A stretch of DNA of 64,000 nt from PALSA-1004 sp041483135. Lineage in GTDB: Bacteria > Pseudomonadota > Gammaproteobacteria > Burkholderiales > SG8-41. Within the stretch, counting starts at the first letter, position 1; every line of letters begins with the position of its first letter. The notes below the pieces were generated by a model that saw nothing but the letters and a program-made list of their open reading frames with translations, had not been told where the DNA came from and did no database searches. The translations under genes were made by a program, and so were the position numbers. Below are positions 1 to 8,012 of the stretch, one piece after another. The DNA lies in assembly GCA_041483135.1 (NCBI GenBank), contig JBGPFE010000003.1:82298-146297 (forward strand). The letters run 5' to 3'.

Positions 1-96
1 GCCAGCAGCATGCGGGTGATGGGTGATGAGCGATCGGTAATGGGTTTAAGGCAATAGCGGCTTGCGCTTTGCCAATTGCCCATCACGCATTACTCA
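1..96. other. GTA-rich intergenic spacer with inverted arms
   Basis: No gene is visible before the end of the MoxR gene. The left part is a run of GTGATG/GTAATG-like units and the right part carries the complementary sense (CATCAC, CATTACTCATTAC), so the two halves can fold together. A second possible stem is GGCAAT (about 50-55) with ATTGCC (about 75-80). There is no T-tract, so a standard intrinsic terminator is not supported. Confidence 0.4.
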
Positions 97-1014
97 TTAC
101 GGAATCGGTACCGCCTCGATCAATTGCTCGGCGACATCGGCGCCGTTGATGCGCGTGTTGTCGCGCGCGACGTATAGCCGGTGGCCGACCACGCCAGGAA
201 CGATCGCCTGGACATCCTCCGGCAGAACCTGGCTGCGGCCGTCCATCATCGCCCAGGCGCGCGCCGCGTTGAGCAACGCGAGGGCGGCGCGCGGCGACAG
301 GCCGTTGACGTAATCGGGCGACTTGCGGCTGTAGTCGACGAGCGCCTGCAGATAATCGAGCAATGCGCCGGAAGCATGAACTTCGCGTGCAGTGCGTTGC
401 AGCGCGACCAGGTCCGCGGGCTGCATGCAGGGTGCGAGCCGCGGCAGCAGGTCCCGGCGGTCGACCCCCTGCAGCAGCGCGCGTTCGGCGTCCGTATCGG
501 GATAGCCGAGCTCGATGCGCATCAGAAAGCGGTCGAGCTGCGATTCCGGCAGCGGGAACGTGCCGATCTGGTGCGACGGGTTCTGGGTCGCAATCACGAA
601 AAACGGCTCGGGTAGCGGTCGCGTTTCGCCTTCCGCCGTGACCTGGTGTTCTTCCATCGCCTCGAGCAGCGCGCTCTGGGTCTTGGGCGTGGCGCGGTTG
701 ACTTCGTCGGCCAGTATGACCTGCGCGAATATCGGGCCCGGGTGGAAGCGGAACGCGCTCGCTTCGCGATCAAAGATCGACACGCCGAGGATATCGGCGG
801 GCAACAGGTCGCTGGTGAACTGGATGCGCTGGAACTGCAGGCCCAGTGACGTCGCCAACGCATGCGCGAGCGTGGTTTTGCCGACGCCCGGGATGTCCTC
901 GATCAGCAGGTGGCCGCGCGCCATCATGCAGGCGATCGCCAGCCGGATCTGGTGTTCCTTGCCGAGGATAACCTGGCCTACCTGGCGTACGACGCGGTCG
1001 AGTTGCGGGTCCAT
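97..1014 (-). CDS. MoxR-family AAA+ ATPase
   Basis: A 305-residue cytoplasmic AAA+ ATPase of the MoxR group; such proteins act as chaperone-like ATPases that mature or insert cofactors into partner proteins, often with VWA- or DUF58-domain partners. Walker A is PGVGKT (residues 42-47), Walker B is ILADE (99-103), sensor 1 lies in IATQNP (140-145), and the family signature LPESQLDRF follows. Length and motif spacing are those of a complete protein. The usual DUF58 or transglutaminase partner would be expected downstream on the minus strand, left of the window, so the partner cannot be identified. The family call is secure; the specific role is unknown. Confidence 0.93.
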   Translation of the reverse strand: MDPQLDRVVRQVGQVILGKEHQIRLAIACMMARGHLLIEDIPGVGKTTLAHALATSLGLQFQRIQFTSDLLPADILGVSIFDREASAFRFHPGPIFAQVILADEVNRATPKTQSALLEAMEEHQVTAEGETRPLPEPFFVIATQNPSHQIGTFPLPESQLDRFLMRIELGYPDTDAERALLQGVDRRDLLPRLAPCMQPADLVALQRTAREVHASGALLDYLQALVDYSRKSPDYVNGLSPRAALALLNAARAWAMMDGRSQVLPEDVQAIVPGVVGHRLYVARDNTRINGADVAEQLIEAVPIP

Positions 1015-1096
1015 TTGACTCGCAATTGTAGCTTAACGGGGGAGGGTGAATGGGAAATAGGAAATGGGGAATAGTCACCCGCAAAGTACTCACATG

Positions 1097-1654
1097 TCAG
1101 GATGACCCTTTACCATTCCCTGTTACCTGGAGATTCTTGGTGACGCGCACCTGAGTCGGGTCTGTGGCGTCCATTTCGGCATGAAACCCGAGGCAGGAGA
1201 CGAAGTGCAGCATCTTGTGGTTGCTCGCCAGCACCTCGCCGATCATTTTCTTGAGCCCGCGCCGGCGCGCTGCCTCGATCAGTAATTGCATCAACGCGGT
1301 CGCGATGCCTTTTCTCTGCCAGCCATCGCCGACCACGATCGCGAATTCGCAATCCTCGCCATTCGGGAACACCACGTAGCGGCCGACCGCAATTTCAGTT
1401 TCCTTGCCGGCATGCCTGGTGACCGCGATCAGCGCCATCTGGTTGTGGTAATCGATGTCCGTCAGTTGCTTCAGCATCTGCGGCGACAGCTCGCGCAGCA
1501 TGTCCATGAAGCGGTAGTAGCGCGATTCATCGGACAGGCCGCGCACGAATGACTGCTCGATGTTGGCGTCCTCCGCGCGGATCGGACGAATCGTGATCCG
1601 GGTGCCGTCGCTGAGGTGTAGCGTCTTGATCAGGTGGTCGGGATAAGGTTGCAT
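1097..1654 (-). CDS. GNAT-family N-acetyltransferase
   Basis: A 185-residue single-domain acetyltransferase of the GNAT fold, which transfers an acetyl group from acetyl-CoA to an amine. The acetyl-CoA pyrophosphate-binding loop is visible as WQRKGIATAL near residue 115, followed by the usual alpha-helix and a C-terminal beta strand. The N-terminal part (GTRITIRPIRAEDA) resembles the GNAT domain attached to acyl-CoA-synthetase-like subunits in protein lysine acetyltransferases, so a protein or amino-acid substrate is plausible but not shown. ATG at 1654 is preferred to the TTG immediately upstream (1657). It stands alone between MoxR and a divergent deacetylase gene; an acetylase and a deacetylase side by side may be coincidental. 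Confidence 0.88.
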   Translation of the reverse strand: MQPYPDHLIKTLHLSDGTRITIRPIRAEDANIEQSFVRGLSDESRYYRFMDMLRELSPQMLKQLTDIDYHNQMALIAVTRHAGKETEIAVGRYVVFPNGEDCEFAIVVGDGWQRKGIATALMQLLIEAARRRGLKKMIGEVLASNHKMLHFVSCLGFHAEMDATDPTQVRVTKNLQVTGNGKGSS

Positions 1655-1792
1655 CAACCGGGATCAGTTTCAACTGGCTTCAGATTTTAACCCGGCGCTC
1701 AACGGGCGGGGTGCGAGTGCTGATTAGACAATGCCATGTACCGCGGATAAGATGATTTTGCCGCCGGCCCTAGGCGGCGGCAGAGGACAAGC

Positions 1793-2716
1793 TTGAGCAC
1801 CGCATACATCACGCATCCCGATTGCCTGCTGCATAACATGGGCGCCTCGCATCCCGAGTGCCCGGCGCGCTTGCAGGCGGTAGATGACCAGTTGATCGTC
1901 TCCGGCCTCGGCAACTTTCTGCTGCATGCCGAAGCGCCTCTGGCGCAACGCAAGCACCTCGAGCGCGTGCACGATCTGCGCTACATCGAGGCGATCGAAA
2001 GTACGGTGCCGCAAGACGGACTGGTGCATCTGGATCCCGACACCGCGATGTGCCCGCACACGCTCAAGGCGGCGCTGCGCGCGGCGGGTGCGGCGGTGAT
2101 GGCGGCCGATATGGTAATGAGCGGCGAAGCCGAGACTGCATTCTGCAATATCAGGCCACCAGGGCATCATGCCGAGCGTGGCCGCGCGATGGGATTCTGC
2201 GTATTCAACAACGTCGCGGTCGCCGCGGCGCACGCACTCGGGCACCATGGGCTGAAGCGCGTTGCAATCGCCGATTTCGACGTGCATCACGGCAACGGCA
2301 CCGAGAATATCTTCAGCAACGACGAGCGGGTGCTGATGGTATCGACGTTCCAGCACCCGTTCTATCCTTACAGCGGCGTCGAGGGACGTTCCGAGCGCAT
2401 GGTCAACATTCCGCTGGCAGCTTACAGCTCGGGCAAGGAGTTTCGCGCAGCAGTGCAGGAGCATTGGCTGCCGGCGCTTGAACGGTTCAAGCCCGAAATG
2501 CTGTTCATCTCCGCCGGGTTCGATGCGCACCGCGACGACGATATGGCGATGCTGCAGCTCATAGAGTCCGACTACGCGTGGGTCACCCAGCAGCTCAAGA
2601 CGGTTGCCGATAAATATGCGCAGGGGCGGATAGTCTCACTGCTCGAGGGCGGCTACGAGCTGCATGCGCTCGGGCGCAGCGTCGCAACTCACCTGAAAGT
2701 GCTGGCCGGGCTGTAG
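1793..2716 (+). CDS. Histone deacetylase-family (class II-like) deacetylase
   Basis: A 307-residue zinc-dependent deacetylase of the arginase/HDAC fold; bacterial members remove acyl groups from polyamines, acetoin-like compounds or lysine. The catalytic His pair lies in RPPGHHA (H125, H126). The metal-binding stretch is DFDVHHGNG (D163 and H165 as likely zinc ligands), and the third ligand is in SAGFDAHRDD (D244). All catalytic positions are present and the length is typical. The start is TTG at 1793, supported by a GAGGA ribosome-binding site about 7 bases upstream. It is divergent from the GNAT gene and convergent with the Mth938-like gene, hence monocistronic. Confidence 0.93.
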   Translation: MSTAYITHPDCLLHNMGASHPECPARLQAVDDQLIVSGLGNFLLHAEAPLAQRKHLERVHDLRYIEAIESTVPQDGLVHLDPDTAMCPHTLKAALRAAGAAVMAADMVMSGEAETAFCNIRPPGHHAERGRAMGFCVFNNVAVAAAHALGHHGLKRVAIADFDVHHGNGTENIFSNDERVLMVSTFQHPFYPYSGVEGRSERMVNIPLAAYSSGKEFRAAVQEHWLPALERFKPEMLFISAGFDAHRDDDMAMLQLIESDYAWVTQQLKTVADKYAQGRIVSLLEGGYELHALGRSVATHLKVLAGL

Positions 2717-2736
2717 GCCGGCTGGCGCAAGCGGAT

Positions 2737-3108
2737 TCAGTTCAGCAGTACGGCCGCCACCACGTTACGGGCTTCGGCCACCAGAATGTTGTAGGTGCGA
2801 CAGGCGGCGGGGGTATCCATCACTTCCAGCCCGATGCGCGCTTGCGCCAGACAATGCGACAGGGCGGGCGGCGGAAAGCGCAGCGTCCTGCCGGTGCCGA
2901 GCAGCACGATTTCGGGCTTGAGCGTGAGCAGGAACTCGAAATGGCTCGCGTTTAAATCGTCCCAACATGCGAGCGGCCAGTTCTCGATGACGCGCTCCGG
3001 CGTCACCACCAGGTTGCGTTCGTGGCGCACGTTGTTGACCGCCACGTAGCCCGTGCCGTGACCCGTGAACAGGTTGAGGCCGGTCGTATTCTGAAGTTGG
3101 AATTTCAC
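2737..3108 (-). CDS. Mth938-like domain-containing protein (DUF498)
   Basis: A 123-residue single-domain cytoplasmic protein of the Mth938/DUF498/AF0104-like fold, widespread in proteobacteria and without an established biochemical role. The recognisable core is the VVTPERVIENWP segment, then EIVLLGTGRTLRFPP and GLEVMDTPAACRTYNIL, with the conserved TG..L.FPP and MDT.AA.RTYN elements. The start is GTG (3108). It is divergent from the aminotransferase operon across an 83-bp spacer that carries a palindrome. No partner is suggested by context. Confidence 0.87.
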   Translation of the reverse strand: MKFQLQNTTGLNLFTGHGTGYVAVNNVRHERNLVVTPERVIENWPLACWDDLNASHFEFLLTLKPEIVLLGTGRTLRFPPPALSHCLAQARIGLEVMDTPAACRTYNILVAEARNVVAAVLLN

Positions 3109-3140
3109 GCAAATCAGATTTGCCGCGGAGGTGCGGCTCA

Positions 3141-3156
3141 GCGTAAAATTATACGC
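3141..3156. promoter_or_regulatory. Palindrome with -10-like core between divergent genes
   Basis: The 16-bp imperfect palindrome GCGTAAAATTATACGC sits between the divergent Mth938-like and aminotransferase genes. Read on the minus strand it contains TATAAT, a perfect -10 hexamer, about 40 bases before the minus-strand start. No convincing -35 is seen on either strand. It could be a promoter core or an operator; this is inference from sequence only. Confidence 0.3.
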
Positions 3157-3191
3157 TTTTTCACGCCCTTAGCCGATTTTCACCGACCGCC

Positions 3192-4376
3192 ATGGAAGAA
3201 TTTGCCCGCATCAAGCGCCTGCCGCCGTACGTATTTAACATCACGGCGGAACTGAAGGCCACCGCGCGCAAGCGCGGTGAGGACGTGATCGACCTCTCCA
3301 TGGGCAATCCCGACCAGCCGACGCCGCGCCACATCGTCGACAAGCTGATCGAGTCCGTGCAGCGCCCTGATACGCACCGTTACTCGGTGTCGAAAGGCAT
3401 CCCGCGGCTGCGGCGCGCGATCTGCCACTGGTATCGGACGCGCTTCAACGTCGAGTTCGATCCGGATTCCGAGGCGATCGTCACCATCGGCTCGAAGGAA
3501 GGCATCGCGCATCTCGCGCTGGCTACGCTCGATCGCGGCGACATAGTGCTGGTGCCGAATCCGAGTTATCCGATCCATATCTACGGCCCGGTGATCGCCG
3601 GCGCCGACATCCGGCACGTGCCAATGGTGGCGGGGGTCGACTTCTTCGAGATGCTGGAGCGCGCGATCCGCGAATCGTACCCGAAGCCGAAGATGCTGAT
3701 CGTCAATTTTCCGAGCAACCCGACCACGCAGTGCGTCGAGCTGCCATTTTTCGAGCGCCTGATCGCGATCGCGCGCGAGCATCATGTTTACGTCGTGCAC
3801 GATCTCGCGTATGCCGACATCGTGTTCGATGGCTACCGCGCGCCGTCTATCATGGAGGTGCCTGGCGCGCGCGATATCGCGGTCGAATTCTTCACGTTGT
3901 CGAAAAGCTACAACATGGCGGGCTGGCGCGTCGGCTTCATGGTCGGCAACCGCGAGCTGGTCACGGCGCTCGCGCGCATGAAAAGTTACCATGATTACGG
4001 TACCTTCACGCCGATCCAGGTCGCCTCAATCATCGCGCTGGAAGGACCGCAAGAGTGTGTCGAGGAAGTGCGCCTGACTTATCAGAAGCGCCGCGACGTG
4101 ATGTGCGCGGGACTGGAGGCTGCAGGGTGGCACGTCGAGAGGCCGCGCGCGACGATGTACATATGGGCGAAGATCCCGGAGCAATACCAAAAGATGGGGT
4201 CGCTCGAGTTCTCCAAGAAACTTCTGGCGGATGCCAGGGTTGCCGTGTCGCCTGGCGTCGGTTTTGGCGAATATGGCGACGACCACGTGCGATTTGCATT
4301 GATAGAGAATGAGGCTCGTACGCGGCAGGCGCTGCGGGGCATCAAGGACATGTTCCGCAAGGACGGTTTGTTATGA
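3192..4376 (+). CDS. alaC: Pyridoxal-phosphate aminotransferase (AlaC/alanine-type, class I)
   Basis: A 394-residue fold-type I aminotransferase. Family members of this subgroup (AlaC/YfdZ) interconvert pyruvate and glutamate with alanine and 2-oxoglutarate. The PLP-binding lysine is K238 in LSKSYNMAGWRVGF. The SNPTT stretch in the NFPSNPTTQ segment and the C-terminal VRFALIENEARTRQA arginine region are also present. It is the first gene of a tight operon: its stop overlaps the start of homoserine dehydrogenase (ATGA). This arrangement (aminotransferase, hom, thrC) recurs in betaproteobacteria and suggests coordinated control of alanine/aspartate-family amino-acid synthesis. The exact amino acid used is inferred. 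Confidence 0.9.
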   Translation: MEEFARIKRLPPYVFNITAELKATARKRGEDVIDLSMGNPDQPTPRHIVDKLIESVQRPDTHRYSVSKGIPRLRRAICHWYRTRFNVEFDPDSEAIVTIGSKEGIAHLALATLDRGDIVLVPNPSYPIHIYGPVIAGADIRHVPMVAGVDFFEMLERAIRESYPKPKMLIVNFPSNPTTQCVELPFFERLIAIAREHHVYVVHDLAYADIVFDGYRAPSIMEVPGARDIAVEFFTLSKSYNMAGWRVGFMVGNRELVTALARMKSYHDYGTFTPIQVASIIALEGPQECVEEVRLTYQKRRDVMCAGLEAAGWHVERPRATMYIWAKIPEQYQKMGSLEFSKKLLADARVAVSPGVGFGEYGDDHVRFALIENEARTRQALRGIKDMFRKDGLL

Positions 4377-5689
4377 AACCCATCCATGTAGGCTTGCTCG
4401 GCATCGGCACGGTCGGCAGCGGCACGTTCGAAGTGTTGGCGCGCAACCAGGAAGAGATCACGCGCCGTGCCGGCCGCGGCATTGTGATCACGATGGTCGC
4501 CGACAAGGAAGTGGAAAAGGCGCGCAAGCTCGTCGGCAAAGCGGCGGCCGTGACGGCGGACGCATTCGAGGTGGTGACCCATCCCGATATCGACATCGTG
4601 GTCGAGCTGATCGGTGGCACGACGGTCGCGCAGCAATTGATCCTGAAGGCAATCGAAAACGGGAAGCACGTCGTCACCGCCAATAAGGCGCTGCTCGCAA
4701 CCCGCGGCAACGAGATTTTCGCCGCGGCGCAGAAGAAGGACGTGATGGTGGCGTTCGAGGCCGCGGTCGCGGGTGGCATCCCGATCATCAAGGCGCTGCG
4801 CGAGGGTTTGACCGCCAACCGCATCGAATGGATCGCCGGTATCATCAACGGCACGAGCAATTTTATTTTGTCCGAGATGCGCGACAAGGGCGCGAGCTTC
4901 GAGACCGTGTTGAAGGAAGCGCAGCGGCTCGGTTACGCGGAAGCCGATCCGACGTTCGACATCGAGGGCATCGATGCCGCGCACAAGCTCACCATCATGG
5001 CGGCGATTTCGTTCGGCATTCCGATGCGTTTCATGGACGCGTATACCGAGGGCATTTCCAAGCTGACTGCGGCGGACATCCGCTATGCGGAAGAACTCGG
5101 CTACCGTATCAAGCTGCTCGGCATCACCAAGCGCACGCCCAAGGGCATCGAGTTGCGCGTGCATCCGACGCTGATCCCGACGCGCCGCCTGATCGCCAAC
5201 GTCGAGGGGGTGATGAACGCGATCCTGGTCAAAGGCGATGCGGTCGGCGCGACGATGTACTACGGTGCAGGAGCGGGTGCCTACCCGACCGCATCGTCGG
5301 TGATCGCCGATCTGGTCGACGTCACTCGCATGCACACCGCCGATCCGGAGCATCGCGTGCCGCATCTCGCGTTCCAGCCGGACCAGCTCTCCAGCGTGCC
5401 GATCCTGCCGATCACCGAGGTCGAGACCTCGTACTACCTGCGCATGCGGGTGCACGACCGGCCGGGCGTGCTCGCCGATATCACGCGCGCTCTTGCCGAC
5501 AGCGGCATATCGATCGACGCCATGATGCAGAAGGAGCCGCCGGAAGGCGAGGAGCAGGTCGACATCATCATGCTGACGCACCTGACGGTCGAGAAGAGCA
5601 TCAATGCCGCGATCGCCAGGATCGAGAAGCTGCCGGTGGTGGTCGGCAAGGTCACGCGCATCCGCATGGAACAGCTGGGTGCGCATTAA
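4373..5689 (+). CDS. hom: Homoserine dehydrogenase
   Basis: A 438-residue NAD(P)-dependent enzyme that reduces aspartate semialdehyde to homoserine, the branch point to threonine and methionine. The Rossmann glycine motif is GLLGIGTVGSG (residues 8-18), the catalytic region includes KHVVTANKALLA and AGIINGTSNFIL, and a C-terminal ACT domain (ETSYYLRMRVHDRPGVLADI onward) indicates allosteric feedback, normally by threonine. It is monofunctional, with no aspartokinase domain. The ATG overlaps the aminotransferase stop codon and threonine synthase follows within 12 bases, so translation is probably coupled. Confidence 0.97.
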   Translation: MKPIHVGLLGIGTVGSGTFEVLARNQEEITRRAGRGIVITMVADKEVEKARKLVGKAAAVTADAFEVVTHPDIDIVVELIGGTTVAQQLILKAIENGKHVVTANKALLATRGNEIFAAAQKKDVMVAFEAAVAGGIPIIKALREGLTANRIEWIAGIINGTSNFILSEMRDKGASFETVLKEAQRLGYAEADPTFDIEGIDAAHKLTIMAAISFGIPMRFMDAYTEGISKLTAADIRYAEELGYRIKLLGITKRTPKGIELRVHPTLIPTRRLIANVEGVMNAILVKGDAVGATMYYGAGAGAYPTASSVIADLVDVTRMHTADPEHRVPHLAFQPDQLSSVPILPITEVETSYYLRMRVHDRPGVLADITRALADSGISIDAMMQKEPPEGEEQVDIIMLTHLTVEKSINAAIARIEKLPVVVGKVTRIRMEQLGAH

Positions 5690-5701
5690 CCGCTGGTGCG
5701 T

Positions 5702-7117
5702 ATGCGCTACGTAAGCACCCGTGGCGGCGCTACCGCCGCCGGCTTTTCCGACATACTGCTCGGCGGACTGATGGAGGACGGCGGTCTCGCCGTGCCGGAA
5801 GCCTACCCGCAGATCGCGGACGCCGAGCTTGCCGCCTGGCGCCGGTACAGCTATCGCGAACTCGCCTGTGAAATCATGCGCCGCTACGCCGGCGACATCC
5901 CGCCGGCCGACCTCAAGCGCATCGTGGATCGCACTTATACCGCCGCGGTGTTCCGCTCGGACGAAATAACTCCGGTGCGGCCACTGGAGCGCGGCGTCTA
6001 CATTCTCGGTTTGTCGCACGGGCCGACGCTCGCGTTCAAGGACATCGCGATGCAGTTGCTCGGCAATCTGTTCGAGCACGCGCTCGCCAGGAGCAGGGCC
6101 GAGCTGAATATCCTGGGTGCAACTTCCGGCGACACCGGTCCGGCGGCGGAATACGCGATGCGGGGAAAACGCGGCATCCGCGTGTTCATGCTGTCTCCGC
6201 ACCAGAAGATGAGCCCGTTTCAGACCGCGCAGATGTTCTCGCTGCAGGACGCCAACATCTTCAATATCGCAATCCGCGGCGTGTTCGACGACTGCCAGGA
6301 CATCGTAAAGAGCGTCAGCAACGACCTCCAATTCAAGGCCCGCCACCGGATAGGCACGGTCAACTCGATCAACTGGGCGCGCGTGGTGGCGCAGGTCGTG
6401 TATTACTTCAAGGCCTATCTCGCAGTGACCGAATCCAACGCGCAGCAGGTATCGTTCGCGGTGCCATCGGGCAACTTCGGCAACGTCTGCGCCGGGCACA
6501 TTGCGCGCTCGATGGGGCTGCCGATCAGGAAACTGATAGTCGCGACCAACGAGAACGACGTGCTCGATGAATTTTTCCGCACCGGTGCCTACCGCGTGCG
6601 CCCCGGCGGCGAGGTCCGGCATACGAGCAGCCCGTCGATGGACATCTCGAAGGCGTCTAACTTCGAGCGCTTTGTCTACGATCTGACCGGCAGGGATGCT
6701 GCGCTGGTGAAGCGGTTGTGGCAGCAGATCGAGCGCGACGGCAAGTTCGATTTATCGCGCACGCCGCATTTCTCGCGCATCGCCGATTACGGCTTCATCT
6801 CCGGTTCGAGTTCGCACCGGAACCGGCTCGACACCATCCGCCGTGTTTACCGCGACCATGGCCAGATCATCGACACCCATACCGCCGACGGCATCAAAGT
6901 GGGGCTCGAGAATCGCGAAGAAGGCGTGCCGCTGATATGTCTCGAGACGGCGCTGCCGGTCAAGTTTGCGGCGGCGATCCGCGAAGCGCTCGGCCGCGAT
7001 CCCGAAGTGCCGGCCGGAATGGAAAATCTGGAACGCCTGCCGCAGCGCTTCACCGTGCTCGATCCCGACGTCATCGCGGTCGAGGATTTCATCGTCCGCA
7101 ACAGCGGCGGCCGATAA
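5702..7117 (+). CDS. thrC: Threonine synthase
   Basis: A 471-residue PLP enzyme converting O-phosphohomoserine to threonine. The N-terminal MRYVSTRGG is the classic family start, so ATG 5702 is preferred to the upstream in-frame GTG at 5696. The PLP lysine is K113 in LAFKDIAMQLLG, and the phosphate-cradle sequence GATSGDTGPAAEYAM follows. It is the last gene of the three-gene operon, ending convergently against nadC with only 7 bases between the stops. The two preceding steps (aspartokinase and aspartate semialdehyde dehydrogenase) are not in this window. Homoserine kinase is also absent here. Confidence 0.97.
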   Translation: MRYVSTRGGATAAGFSDILLGGLMEDGGLAVPEAYPQIADAELAAWRRYSYRELACEIMRRYAGDIPPADLKRIVDRTYTAAVFRSDEITPVRPLERGVYILGLSHGPTLAFKDIAMQLLGNLFEHALARSRAELNILGATSGDTGPAAEYAMRGKRGIRVFMLSPHQKMSPFQTAQMFSLQDANIFNIAIRGVFDDCQDIVKSVSNDLQFKARHRIGTVNSINWARVVAQVVYYFKAYLAVTESNAQQVSFAVPSGNFGNVCAGHIARSMGLPIRKLIVATNENDVLDEFFRTGAYRVRPGGEVRHTSSPSMDISKASNFERFVYDLTGRDAALVKRLWQQIERDGKFDLSRTPHFSRIADYGFISGSSSHRNRLDTIRRVYRDHGQIIDTHTADGIKVGLENREEGVPLICLETALPVKFAAAIREALGRDPEVPAGMENLERLPQRFTVLDPDVIAVEDFIVRNSGGR

Positions 7118-7124
7118 ACGCGCG

Positions 7125-7964
7125 CTATCCGCGTTCGAATCGCATCGACAGATCGATGGCCTTGATATCCTTGGTCAGGCTGCCGACCGAAATGCGGTCG
7201 ACACCGGTTTCAGCAATCGCGCGCACGTTGTCAAGCGTGATTCCGCCCGATGCTTCCAGCTCGGCGCGTCCGGCGGCGACCGTGACTGCCTCGCGCATCT
7301 GCGCGAGCGGCATGTTGTCGAGCAGTATCATCCTGGCGCCGGCAGCCAGCGCTTCGCGCAGCTGCGGCAGGTTTTCGACCTCGATCTGAATCCATATTCC
7401 CGGCGGAGCCACGCGCCGCGCCTCGTGCAGCGCGCCGGCGATGCTGCCGGCGGCCGCAACGTGGTTTTCCTTGATCAGGATTGCGTCGTAAAGCCCGCTA
7501 CGGTGATTGACGCCGCCGCCGATCCGCACCGCGTATTTTTCGGCGCTGCGCAGGCCGGGCAGGGTCTTACGAGTATCGACGATCTTTGCTTTAGTACCCG
7601 CAACGGCGGCAACGTAACTTTGCGTTGCGGTGGCGACCGCGGACAACAGCTGCAGGAAATTAAGCGCGGTGCGCTCGGCGGTGAGCAGCGCGCGCGCCGC
7701 ACCGCGCACCGTGCACAGTTTCTGGCCGGTGCCGACTTTGCCACCGTCGCCGACCAGCCAGTCGATTTGAACCTTGGGATCGAGTCTGCTGCAACAGGCG
7801 TCGAACCATGGGACACCGCACACGACCGCACTTTCGCGGCTGATTACGCTTGCCTTGGCACTGGCAGTTGCCGCGATCAGCTGAGCAGTCCAGTCGCCGC
7901 CGCCGATGTCTTCGGCCAGCGCGGCGGTGACATTGCTCTCGATAACGGATGCTAAATCGTTCAA
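7125..7964 (-). CDS. nadC: Nicotinate-nucleotide pyrophosphorylase (carboxylating)
   Basis: A 279-residue quinolinate phosphoribosyltransferase that makes nicotinate mononucleotide from quinolinate and PRPP in de novo NAD synthesis. Visible family motifs are the N-terminal EDIGGGDWTA, the substrate-binding TARTALNFLQLLS-like helix (here TAERTALNFLQLLS), DTRKTLPGLR, GGGVNHRSGLYDAILIKENH, and the C-terminal EASGGITLDNVRAIAETGVD. The start is TTG at 7964. The gene is monocistronic and divergent from the glutamate-synthase-like gene; nadA and nadB are not nearby. Confidence 0.96.
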   Translation of the reverse strand: MNDLASVIESNVTAALAEDIGGGDWTAQLIAATASAKASVISRESAVVCGVPWFDACCSRLDPKVQIDWLVGDGGKVGTGQKLCTVRGAARALLTAERTALNFLQLLSAVATATQSYVAAVAGTKAKIVDTRKTLPGLRSAEKYAVRIGGGVNHRSGLYDAILIKENHVAAAGSIAGALHEARRVAPPGIWIQIEVENLPQLREALAAGARMILLDNMPLAQMREAVTVAAGRAELEASGGITLDNVRAIAETGVDRISVGSLTKDIKAIDLSMRFERG

Positions 7965-7977
7965 TTTGCACTATATT

Positions 7978-7994
7978 GGTTGTCAACTACAACC
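7978..7994. promoter_or_regulatory. Inverted repeat in the nadC / glutamate-synthase-like divergent spacer
   Basis: GGTTGTcaactACAACC is a perfect 6-bp inverted repeat with a 5-base centre, located 14 bases before the nadC start and 19 bases before the divergent start. Its position would suit an operator, but no known regulator site is recognised. Confidence 0.25.
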
Positions 7995-8012
7995 TTGAAT
8001 TCTACCCGATAG

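Noticed and set aside
4082..6622. A minus-strand open frame of 846 codons over the aminotransferase-hom-thrC operon
   Set aside because: It is antisense to three clearly recognised genes; its amino-acid make-up (His, Arg, Asp rich) is that of a shadow frame in GC-rich DNA.
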